From positions 1 to 8,914 of the forward strand of contig JADGNT010000158.1 in the NCBI GenBank assembly GCA_017883345.1: 8,914 bases of DNA. Reading direction: 5' to 3'. Below are positions 1 through 5,769 of this stretch, one piece after another. The translations under genes were made by a program, and so were the position numbers. The notes beneath the pieces were generated by a model that saw only the letters and a program-made list of their open reading frames with translations, ran no database searches and was not told where the DNA came from. The DNA comes from Candidatus Solibacter sp. GTDB lineage: Bacteria > Acidobacteriota > Terriglobia > Bryobacterales > Bryobacteraceae. How positions within the stretch are numbered: position 1 is the stretch's first letter; the number at the start of each line of letters is the position of its first letter.

Positions 1-289
1 GGATTCGATGCAACATAGAGCGGCAACCATCTTGGGGTCATGACAGGGCCAGTTCTCCAAGATCTAAACCGACGCTCTTCACATGTTAAGAGTACCTGGA
101 ATCTTTTGAAAAAGTGCGGCTTACGAATCGGATAGCAGTGCCCCAGAGTTCCCGGGGAACCGCCACTGACCCACAGATTCTGCGGACGAGGGGGAAAACC
201 AGCACGGCAAGGATCGTGCGCAGCATGATAAATTTCGCGGTCGGCCGAATCGTGAGATCCCCCACAGTACTCTCCTCTCGAAAGAAAGA
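1..289. other. Gene-free leader region, nothing recognisable
   Basis: I see no convincing gene here on either strand. The only open frame of note (114-320, +) starts on a GTG without a ribosome binding site, is rich in Arg/Ser/Thr without domain-like patterning, and overlaps the promoter and ribosome binding site of the next gene. A 13-bp near-perfect palindrome, GTTCCCGGGGAAC, lies at 148-160; it could be an operator, but nothing else supports that. The 3' end of an upstream gene could extend into the first ~100 bases, but I cannot recognise one. Confidence 0.5.
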
Positions 290-318
290 TTGTACCGCGC
301 GCTGCGGTGTCCTACGAT
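290..318 (+). promoter_or_regulatory. Candidate sigma70-type promoter for the secreted Met-rich protein
   Basis: A possible -35 TTGTAC (290-295) and -10 TACGAT (313-318) are separated by 17 bp. They match the consensus only partly, mainly TTG in the -35 and TA..AT in the -10. Transcription would start near 325, just before the AGGAGG ribosome binding site at 329-334, giving a very short 5' leader. This is inference from spacing and position only. Confidence 0.35.
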
Positions 319-328
319 AAGAGCTTAC

Positions 329-334
329 AGGAGG
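329..334 (+). promoter_or_regulatory. Strong Shine-Dalgarno AGGAGG setting the GTG start at 344
   Basis: AGGAGG is a full anti-Shine-Dalgarno match 9 nt before GTG (344) and 12 nt before the in-frame TTG (347). It rules out the longer reading from 290, because that start would lie upstream of the site. Confidence 0.7.
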
Positions 335-343
335 TTCCTATCC

Positions 344-1402
344 GTGTTGAAAAAAGTCGCAACGATCGCGGGAATCATGACGCTGGCGGGGTCGAGCCTG
401 TTGGCGGATTTCACGTACCAGGAGACCAGCACCATCACCGGCGGCATGATGATGAGCATGATGAAAGTGGTCGGCGCGTTCTCCAAACAGGCGCGCGAGC
501 CGATTCAAGCCACCATCGCGGTCCAGGGCGATAAGATGATGCACCGCACATCCAACAGCGCCAGCGTGATCGACCTGGCCAGCGGCACCATCACCCATAT
601 CGATTTTCAGAAGAAGCAGTACTCCGTCATGACCTTCGAGGAGATGAAGCAGCTCATGGAGCAGATGTCGCAGAAGGCGCAGAAGGCGCAGAAGGGCGAC
701 AAAGGCGAAATGAAATTCAAGGTCTCCGCCAATGCTACGGGCAAGAGCAAGCAGGTTGCCGGCTTCGAGGCCAAAGAAATGGTCATGAAGATGGAGATGG
801 AGATGGAAGCCACCGACAAGGATAGCGGCCAAAGCCAAAAAGGCGGCATGACGGTGACCACGGATATGTGGATCGCGCCGGGCGTCCCGGGCTACCAGGA
901 AGTGCGCGATTTCCAAAAGCGCATGTCCGAGAAGCTCCACTGGACTCCGGGCGGCAACATGTTCATGTCCGACCCGAAGGTGTCCGAGGGTATGGCCGAA
1001 GTCTATAAGGAAATCGCCAGGTTGGACGGCATGCCCGTGCAGCAGTTCATCTCGATGGGGATAGCCGGGCAACCCGGCGCCTCGGGAGCGCCGGCGGACG
1101 GCAGCGCGCCCCCGGCGCAGCAGCAACCGCAGGTGGAGAGGCCATCGGTGGGTGGCGCGCTGGGCGGAGCGCTGGGCGGCCGGCTCGGACTGGGCGGACT
1201 CGGCAGGAAGAAGCCGGCGGACCAGCCGGCAGCTCCGGCCAATGCGCCCGCCGCGGGCGGACAGGCGTCGGGAGCGCCGGGCTCGCTGCTGGAGATGACC
1301 ACGGAACTGAGCAGCTTCTCTTCGAATCCGGTGGACGCTTCGCTGTTTGCGGTTCCGGCGGGGTTTAAGAAAGTGGATTCGGATTTGAAAAAGATGAAGT
1401 AG
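344..1402 (+). CDS. Secreted Met-rich protein of unknown function (DUF4412-like)
   Basis: Predicted exported protein of 352 aa. I chose the GTG at 344 because AGGAGG (329-334) lies 9 nt upstream and the protein then opens with a clean signal peptide (basic KK at residues 3-4, hydrophobic core, cleavage after LLA at 21). The mature part starts with beta-strand-like sequence, followed by Met clusters (about 35-40 and 146-155), a Lys/Gln-rich helix (about 95-120), a Pro/Ala/Gln-rich linker (242-268), a Gly/Leu-repeat patch (270-288), a second Ala/Pro-rich linker, and an ending with FAVPAGFKKV (335-344). The overall pattern (export signal, phrases like IDFQKKQYSVMTFEEM, a VPAGFKKV-like end) resembles periplasmic DUF4412-type proteins, but I recognise no enzyme motif. 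Its 3' end overlaps the convergent DUF2007-like gene by 38 bp. It is certainly coding; the function is unknown. Confidence 0.8.
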   Translation: MLKKVATIAGIMTLAGSSLLADFTYQETSTITGGMMMSMMKVVGAFSKQAREPIQATIAVQGDKMMHRTSNSASVIDLASGTITHIDFQKKQYSVMTFEEMKQLMEQMSQKAQKAQKGDKGEMKFKVSANATGKSKQVAGFEAKEMVMKMEMEMEATDKDSGQSQKGGMTVTTDMWIAPGVPGYQEVRDFQKRMSEKLHWTPGGNMFMSDPKVSEGMAEVYKEIARLDGMPVQQFISMGIAGQPGASGAPADGSAPPAQQQPQVERPSVGGALGGALGGRLGLGGLGRKKPADQPAAPANAPAAGGQASGAPGSLLEMTTELSSFSSNPVDASLFAVPAGFKKVDSDLKKMK

Positions 1403-1826
1403 GACGCGCCCCGCGAGTTATCCTCATCTGTTTGGGCGCGAAGGCGAGAAGTGCGGGGAAGACGGTCGTCAGTCCGATCAGGACCACTGCCGCCACGATG
1501 TTTCGCCGCTCGGTGGCGCTCAGGCGGCCGCTCCACCCAAGCACGGGTAGGAGCAACCATACAGCATATAGCTCCACAGGAGACGAGACAGTAGCGAAAA
1601 CCGCGGCTCGCAAGGCTTGGCCGGTCACTTGTTCCTGGTCGGCGAGAATCGGTTCGGCGGCCGGCAGCGGATCCTCTTCCAGGATGGCGAGCGCGTCTTC
1701 GACATCTTCCGGACTCACCTGGAGCCTGACGCCGCCCAATGCCTTGGCCCAGTGCCAGTACAAACCGATTGTGAATTCGTCAAGCAGGAAGGAATAAAAT
1801 GTTCGTGCGACTGACTCCGGGCTCAT
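1365..1826 (-). CDS. Small membrane protein with shortened DUF2007-like domain
   Basis: 153 aa from ATG at 1826. Residues 13-50 read FLLDEFTIGLYW, then ALGGVRLQV (29-37) and an SPEDVEDALAILEED helix. This matches the second half of DUF2007 (putative signal-transducing protein) domains, which typically end with a GGVKLQV-like strand and an EDxxxAxxIL helix. An acidic linker (51-68) leads to two predicted membrane helices (about 74-98 and 109-130) and a basic tail. The N-terminal half of the domain, usually an RTF-S..EA..AKxxLE..GI helix, is largely missing: RTFYS (8-12) runs straight into FLLDEF, as if about 15-20 residues were deleted in frame. No Shine-Dalgarno precedes the ATG. The reading frame is open further upstream through a dispersed repeat to a TTG at 1940, but that extension is repeat sequence. 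The 3' end overlaps the convergent gene. It may be a decaying gene. Confidence 0.55.
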   Translation of the reverse strand: MSPESVARTFYSFLLDEFTIGLYWHWAKALGGVRLQVSPEDVEDALAILEEDPLPAAEPILADQEQVTGQALRAAVFATVSSPVELYAVWLLLPVLGWSGRLSATERRNIVAAVVLIGLTTVFPALLAFAPKQMRITRGARPTSSFSNPNPLS

Positions 1827-1850
1827 TCGGAGTTTGAGGGATGCGCTGCA

Positions 1851-1966
1851 ACGCAGAGACGCTGAGACGCTGAGGAAAACCGCCGGGAAGACATTTTGGG
1901 GATGAAAGGCGCAGCTTCGACTGAGGTGGGAGAAAGTCAAAGACTTGGAGGGCGCGGAAGCAGCGG
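1851..1966 (-). repeat. Dispersed repeat, copy A
   Basis: Read on the minus strand this ~116-bp element has, in order, the blocks TCCGCGCCCTC, TTTGACTTTC and TCGAAGC, then an array of 8-bp units ending near the downstream gene (on the plus strand ACGCAGAG at 1851-1858, ACGCTGAG at 1859-1866 and 1867-1874). The same blocks in the same order and near-identical spacing occur on the plus strand at 6819-6929. The octamer end lies 24 bp before the ATG of the DUF2007-like gene. I recall similar CTCTGCGTCTCTGCGTT arrays scattered in Acidobacteriota and other environmental genomes; I know no formal name for them. Confidence 0.75.
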
Positions 1967-1996
1967 GGAAGGCAGCGGCCGAGGGGCGGCCCGCGG

Positions 1997-3124
1997 CTAC
2001 GCCAGGGTGACGAGGCGGTAGCCGATATCTTCGTCGCGAAACTTGCCCAGGCCCATCAGACCGGCCTGGGTGATGTGCTGCGGCTGCCGTATGGTCCAGG
2101 CGTCGTACGGGTCGGCTCCAGAGGATTCCTCGGAGGGCAAACCCGCCAGAAGGCGCTGGGCGTCAATGGCCTTCCAGGCAATGCGATCGGCCGCGACCAC
2201 ATCCGTTCCGAAGTACATCGTGTGGTGATCCCAGACAAAGTCCTGCAGGCCATGGGGGCCGGCGTTCCACAAACCGTGGATGCCGTCGATGATGGACAGC
2301 ACCACTTTGTTCCGAATGATGGGCTGCGAAACCACGGTGGGCACGTACCATTGGAGGTAGTTTGTGTTGGTGGCCGGGTGGGCGCGGTTCACGTTATTCA
2401 TGCAACCCTGACAGAGGTTCTTGAGCCCCAACGTCACCCCCGCGGTTTGGTGGTCCTTGAGAACCGACAGGCTGATGATCTTCGTCACCTGCGTGACAAA
2501 GTTCGCCACGTAGGACCGGGTATGACTGGGATTGCTCGGGCTCTGCCAAGGCAACAAATACCCGGGGCAGTCCACATAATACCTGGGATTGTATCCGCTG
2601 ACACCGGGTTCGTGGTTGGGGTTGTACCCGGCGATTTCGGTCTGGTCGTCAGACCAATCCCACGAGGCCGCGGCTTGCCGCACCCACTTGGGGAGCAGGC
2701 TGGCAATACCATTCAGTTGGACCCGGTTTCGATCGCAGATGACGATGTTGCCCGGTGCGACCCCGGCCAGCAAGAGGCCCTGCGTGATCCCGTCGATGGC
2801 CGCCTTGGACGAGACGATGCTGGAGATCCCATTGGGATTCACTTTGATGCCCACAACATCATTGCGTGAAAACAGCTTACTCCAGGCCATTCCGTGATTT
2901 GGCGCGCCGGTCAGCTCCATCATTCCGCGCTGCATCATGGTTTGGATCGGCAGGGTCTGATATGCGCCGGCGATGCTGGAATCGGCGTGTTTGACCCCGA
3001 TCACCCGGCCGGGATAAAGGCCGGGCATGGAATAGATGGTCGCGGGATAGGCGCCTCGGCTGGTGGCTGAGGCAGCCGCGGCCGCGGCCAATCGTTGGAA
3101 GACTTGTCGACGGGTATATTTCAT
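1997..3124 (-). CDS. Tat-type exported DUF362 domain protein
   Basis: 375 aa from ATG at 3124. The start is set by the twin-arginine-like leader TRRQVFQ (4-10) followed by an Ala-rich hydrophobic stretch (12-20), and by the 4-bp ATGA overlap with the stop of the upstream HAF gene; a longer reading to 3265 would be HAF sequence in another frame. DUF362 hallmarks are visible: GIKVNPNG (92-99), NIVICDRN (126-133), ISLSVLKDHQTAG (217-229) with TLGLKNLCQG (231-240), and IIDGIHGLWNAGPHG (278-292). DUF362 proteins are often associated with iron-sulfur clusters, but no ferredoxin-type CxxCxxC is present here (Cys130, 186, 238 and 241 only). Biochemical function is unknown; the Tat signal implies export of a folded protein, possibly with a cofactor. 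It is translationally coupled to the HAF protein. Confidence 0.85.
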   Translation of the reverse strand: MKYTRRQVFQRLAAAAAASATSRGAYPATIYSMPGLYPGRVIGVKHADSSIAGAYQTLPIQTMMQRGMMELTGAPNHGMAWSKLFSRNDVVGIKVNPNGISSIVSSKAAIDGITQGLLLAGVAPGNIVICDRNRVQLNGIASLLPKWVRQAAASWDWSDDQTEIAGYNPNHEPGVSGYNPRYYVDCPGYLLPWQSPSNPSHTRSYVANFVTQVTKIISLSVLKDHQTAGVTLGLKNLCQGCMNNVNRAHPATNTNYLQWYVPTVVSQPIIRNKVVLSIIDGIHGLWNAGPHGLQDFVWDHHTMYFGTDVVAADRIAWKAIDAQRLLAGLPSEESSGADPYDAWTIRQPQHITQAGLMGLGKFRDEDIGYRLVTLA

Positions 3125-4152
3125 CTCTCGCTCTTTCTTTGGCGGGGGCGGCTGCGGTGGAGTGCGGTGGGAGACAGCAAAAAAGCATGCGCCTGGCCAT
3201 TGTGCGTGCCTGTACCTGCAATCTGGCCCAGGTTGTTGATGGCCACCGCCTCGCTGAGTTGCCACCCACGGGAAGATAAGACTCGAGTGGCCAGATCTAT
3301 CATTTGAGCGTCGTGGAATAGAAAAGCGGCACCGTCTGAACTGCCGACGACATCGCCGGCGGCGTTGACGCCAAAGGCCTGGCTATTGCCGCCCGGTACC
3401 AGCGCGCCGAGTGCGGTCATACCGCTGGCAGCGGTCCAGAGGAACGCCGTGGTCCCTCCGAATGGGTCGTTTAAGGTGCCGGCCACCTGATTGGAGGATA
3501 CGGCGGTTGCTTCGCTCCACTGGTAGCCACTGCGGACGCCCAGGTCGGTCCAGATCCCACCGCTATGCAAGAAGGCATGCAGCGCCGCGTCTGAGCCGGT
3601 GTCCGAACAGCCCACGATGTTGCCGTAGTTGTCGACCGCATTGGCGCGACTGGTGGTGCCACCGGGCAGGGTTCCCAGTTGCCTGGCCACCCCACCGCTA
3701 TACACAAACGCCATCTCGGAGGCGCTGCCGGTTGCGGAATAGCCCACCACTGTACCCAGATCGTTGATCCCCGTGGCGGCGTTGTTTGTCCCGCCCGCAA
3801 GCAGCGGCAAGTACTTGGCGCTCGCGTCGTTGAGGAAGGCTCTGAACGTGGAGAAATCCACGCTGAACTCATAGCCCACAACGCTGCCGGCCGAGTTGAC
3901 ACCTGTGCCGAAAGCGAGCGGGCTGCTTACAGGGCTCACCGGCAAAATGCCCGAACCAGACCGCAAAAACGGCTGGGAAATCGTGGAGTTCGCGTCTCCG
4001 GAGCCAGCGGCCAAGCCGTTGGTGCTGATGGCGCTAGCGGACGTCATCGTCCCGCCAGCCAACGCACCAAGGTCGGTTATGGAGTAATAAACAGTTCCCG
4101 CCGTCGCCCAAGCCGGCAAAAGCACTGCCATGACGATAACATAGCCTCTCAC
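3121..4152 (-). CDS. Secreted HAF-repeat protein
   Basis: 343 aa. I chose the GTG at 4152: GGAAAGGGA (4159-4167, minus) lies 6 nt upstream and the product then begins with a compact signal peptide (VRGYVIVMAVLLPAWATA, cleavage after 18). A longer frame to 4293 would run into psd on the other strand and add Cys-rich, non-signal sequence. The mature chain is built of about six repeats of the extracellular HAF family, each pairing an (A/G)xxxNxxGxxVG motif with a following HAFL/AFL..GG...LG motif; examples are GVNSAGSVVGY (85-94), GINDLGTVVGY (128-138), AVDNYGNIVG (172-181), GVNAAGDVVG (261-270) and AINNLGQIAG (304-313) with AHAFLL (321-326). This probably folds as a beta-propeller-like surface protein. 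It ends in a short basic tail with no PEP-CTERM or LPXTG sorting signal, so it is likely periplasmic or released. Role unknown. It shares an ATGA overlap with the DUF362 gene. Confidence 0.85.
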   Translation of the reverse strand: MRGYVIVMAVLLPAWATAGTVYYSITDLGALAGGTMTSASAISTNGLAAGSGDANSTISQPFLRSGSGILPVSPVSSPLAFGTGVNSAGSVVGYEFSVDFSTFRAFLNDASAKYLPLLAGGTNNAATGINDLGTVVGYSATGSASEMAFVYSGGVARQLGTLPGGTTSRANAVDNYGNIVGCSDTGSDAALHAFLHSGGIWTDLGVRSGYQWSEATAVSSNQVAGTLNDPFGGTTAFLWTAASGMTALGALVPGGNSQAFGVNAAGDVVGSSDGAAFLFHDAQMIDLATRVLSSRGWQLSEAVAINNLGQIAGTGTHNGQAHAFLLSPTALHRSRPRQRKSER

Positions 4153-4198
4153 GCGTTGTCCCTTTCCACTTTCCGTTCTGGCTCCCTGGCCGCAATCG

Positions 4199-4204
4199 AT
4201 TGTA
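4199..4204 (-). promoter_or_regulatory. Candidate -10 box for the HAF/DUF362 unit
   Basis: On the minus strand TACAAT (5 of 6 to TATAAT) lies at 4199-4204, with a weak GCGGTT 17 bp upstream. Transcription would start near 4192, giving a ~40-nt leader before the GTG at 4152. The box overlaps the first of the two tandem 12-mers, so a protein bound there could block it. Confidence 0.35.
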
Positions 4205-4224
4205 CATCCAACTGTACATCCAAC
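4201..4224. repeat. Perfect tandem 12-mer TGTACATCCAAC x2, possible operator
   Basis: TGTACATCCAAC occurs at 4201-4212 and again, identically, at 4213-4224. Each copy carries the palindrome TGTACA, so two TGTACA sites stand 12 bp centre to centre, slightly more than one helical turn. It lies in the 118-bp gap between the divergent HAF and psd genes and overlaps the candidate HAF -10 box. The sequence shows the repeat; its role as a regulator site is inference. Confidence 0.5.
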
Positions 4225-4270
4225 CGCCACTTTCATCCTCATTGTCCCCCGCCCATGCGAAAATAGTAGT

Positions 4271-4888
4271 TTGAAGATCGTATCCACTGGCATCTACTAC
4301 GCGCTCGCCCTCGGTGCCGCCGGGGCCCTTGTCTTTTGGCTCGCCGGACCGTGGTTCGCGGCCCCCATGGCCCTCCTGGCGCTCTTCTGCCTGTATTTCT
4401 TCCGCGATCCCGACCGCGAGATTCCGTCCGGGCCGGTCGCGGTCTCGCCCGCCGACGGCAAAGTGGTGGCCATTAAACCCGAGGACGGGCTCAACCGCCT
4501 AAGTATTTTTCTGAACGTTTTCGACGTACATGTGAATCGCACCCCCATCGGCGGCGTCATCGAAAAGGTGCAGTACCGGGAGGGCAAGTTCCTGGTGGCC
4601 AGCCGCGAAGAGTGCTCGCGCGATAACGAACAGAACATCGTCACCGTCACTGGCGACGGCACTACCGTGATCTTCAAACAGATCGCCGGCCTGATCGCAC
4701 GCCGCATCGTTTTCAATAAGAAACCCGGCGACCACGTCGCCATCGGCGAGCGCATCGGCCTGATCAAATTCGGCTCGCGCTGCGACGTCCTCTTCGGACC
4801 GGAGTGGGAAATCACCGTCCGGCCCGGCCAGCGGGTGGCCGGCGGCTCCAGCGTAATTGCACGACGGCGCGATCGGAAGGCCCCATGA
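4271..4888 (+). CDS. psd: Phosphatidylserine decarboxylase proenzyme (short, type A)
   Basis: Decarboxylates phosphatidylserine to phosphatidylethanolamine at the inner membrane, using a pyruvoyl group made by self-cleavage. 205 aa, typical of the short bacterial class. Two hydrophobic segments (about 8-26 and 28-44) precede FFRDPDRE (43-50). The family's Asp-His-Ser set is present: SPADGKV with Asp62, DVHVNR with His87, and the cleavage motif FGSR (167-170), where Gly168-Ser169 would split into beta and alpha chains and Ser169 become the pyruvoyl group. Start is the TTG at 4271, since the protein then begins like its relatives (MKIVSTGIYYAL); there is no clear Shine-Dalgarno, and an ATG at 4255 in another frame stops after three codons. 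The stop overlaps the pssA ATG by 4 bp (ATGA), pairing the two consecutive pathway steps. It heads the five-gene operon. Confidence 0.95.
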   Translation: MKIVSTGIYYALALGAAGALVFWLAGPWFAAPMALLALFCLYFFRDPDREIPSGPVAVSPADGKVVAIKPEDGLNRLSIFLNVFDVHVNRTPIGGVIEKVQYREGKFLVASREECSRDNEQNIVTVTGDGTTVIFKQIAGLIARRIVFNKKPGDHVAIGERIGLIKFGSRCDVLFGPEWEITVRPGQRVAGGSSVIARRRDRKAP

Positions 4889-5769
4889 GTCTCAAAGACC
4901 GGTTCGCAGACCCGAATTCCCCAGACCACCGGCCGCGCAAAGCGGCCTACGCTCTGCCCACCCTCTTCACCGCCGGCAACATCTTCTTGGGATACATCTC
5001 CATCCTGCGCTGCTTCCGGGGAGCCATGCTGGCCGCCAGCGGATCCGCCGGCGCCGCCGAACACTTCACGGTGGCGGCACAGGCGATCATCGCCGCGGTC
5101 GTGCTGGACGGCCTCGACGGCCGCATCGCGCGCATGACCAACACCACCAGCGCATTCGGCCGCGAGATGGATTCCCTCGCCGACGTCATCAGCTTCGGAC
5201 TGGCGCCGGCCGTGCTCGCCTTTGCCTGGGGCGTGCAGTTCATCGACCCCATCATCGGCGAAAAGATGCGCGGGCAGATATTCAACGCCGGCTACCTGGT
5301 TGCCTTCCTGTTTCTGCTCTGCGGCGCCTGCCGCCTGGCGCGCTTCAACGTGCAGGTGAATCCCATTCCGAAGAACCCCGGCCGCCCCGACCGCAAGTAT
5401 TTCGTCGGACTCCCCATCCCGGCCGCTGCCGCCCAGGTGGCCACGATTGTCTGGGCCGGCGATTCCCAACCGCTAGGGTGGTGGCTGCTCTCCGTGGCCT
5501 GGCTCGGACTGCTGTTGCTGCTGGGTTTCCTGATGGTGAGCACGTGGCGCTACCACAGCTTCAAGGGGATCAGCTTCAGTAAAGCCTATTCGCCGCTCAT
5601 CATTATCCTGGTGGGCGGGTTGATCTACGGCATGGCCAATTACGCGCAGCTTCTGTTTCTCGCCCTGACCACGGCTTACGTGGCCAGCGGCATCGCGATC
5701 CGCATTGGCGGCATCCTGCGCCGCCGCCTGAAACCCGCGCGCCCAGCTCCGGAGATCAAGATTGCCTAA
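4885..5769 (+). CDS. pssA: CDP-diacylglycerol-serine O-phosphatidyltransferase
   Basis: Makes phosphatidylserine from CDP-diacylglycerol and L-serine in the inner membrane; psd just upstream uses the product. 294 aa. The ATG at 4885 has GGAAGG (4875-4880) 4 nt upstream and forms an ATGA overlap with the psd stop. The CDP-alcohol phosphatidyltransferase signature is complete: Asp75, Asp78-Gly79, Ala82-Arg83, Gly92, Asp96 and Asp100, whose aspartates bind metal and the CDP-alcohol. PssA-type hallmarks follow: ACRLARFN (148-155) and FVGLPIPAAA (173-182). About seven to eight hydrophobic segments are visible, from TLFTAGNIFLGYISI (26-40) to a last helix near 256-273, and the chain ends in a basic Arg/Pro/Lys tail. 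There is no sign of truncation. Confidence 0.95.
   Translation: MSLKDRFADPNSPDHRPRKAAYALPTLFTAGNIFLGYISILRCFRGAMLAASGSAGAAEHFTVAAQAIIAAVVLDGLDGRIARMTNTTSAFGREMDSLADVISFGLAPAVLAFAWGVQFIDPIIGEKMRGQIFNAGYLVAFLFLLCGACRLARFNVQVNPIPKNPGRPDRKYFVGLPIPAAAAQVATIVWAGDSQPLGWWLLSVAWLGLLLLLGFLMVSTWRYHSFKGISFSKAYSPLIIILVGGLIYGMANYAQLLFLALTTAYVASGIAIRIGGILRRRLKPARPAPEIKIA

Noticed and set aside
148..160. Palindrome GTTCCCGGGGAAC in the gene-free start of the window
   Set aside because: A single short GC-rich palindrome with no adjacent promoter elements; not enough to call an operator.
114..320. Short plus-strand open frame (68 codons) upstream of the secreted protein
   Set aside because: It has no ribosome binding site or motif and runs across the candidate promoter into the next gene's leader.
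338..1126. Long minus-strand open frame (262 codons), His- and Leu-rich
   Set aside because: Its composition is the antisense of the Met-rich secreted protein (ATG read as CAT gives His). It lacks any domain pattern, whereas the plus strand has a signal peptide and an AGGAGG site.
1432..1797. Plus-strand open frame (121 codons) opposite the DUF2007-like gene
   Set aside because: It is Ser/Arg-rich without hydrophobic or domain structure; the minus strand gives membrane helices and DUF2007 motifs instead.
1851..1874. The ACGC-GAG octamers as a CRISPR array
   Set aside because: The units are contiguous 8-mers with no unique spacers, and no cas gene is near; they form the end of a dispersed repeat.
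1977..1991. GGCCG/CGGCC hairpin just after the DUF362 stop as a terminator
   Set aside because: The stem is only 5 bp, with no T-run after it on the minus strand and GC-rich surroundings where such stems arise by chance.
2075..2869. Plus-strand open frame (264 codons) opposite the DUF362 gene
   Set aside because: It is a shadow of the well-supported DUF362 protein, with no ribosome binding site and no recognisable motif.
4255..4266. Mini-ORF ATG CGA AAA TAG just before the psd TTG
   Set aside because: It could be a leader peptide, but it has only three codons and no ribosome binding site; chance is the simpler explanation.
4297..5469. Minus-strand open frame (390 codons) across psd and pssA
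   Set aside because: It is antisense to two genes with complete family motifs; a product of GC-rich codon bias.
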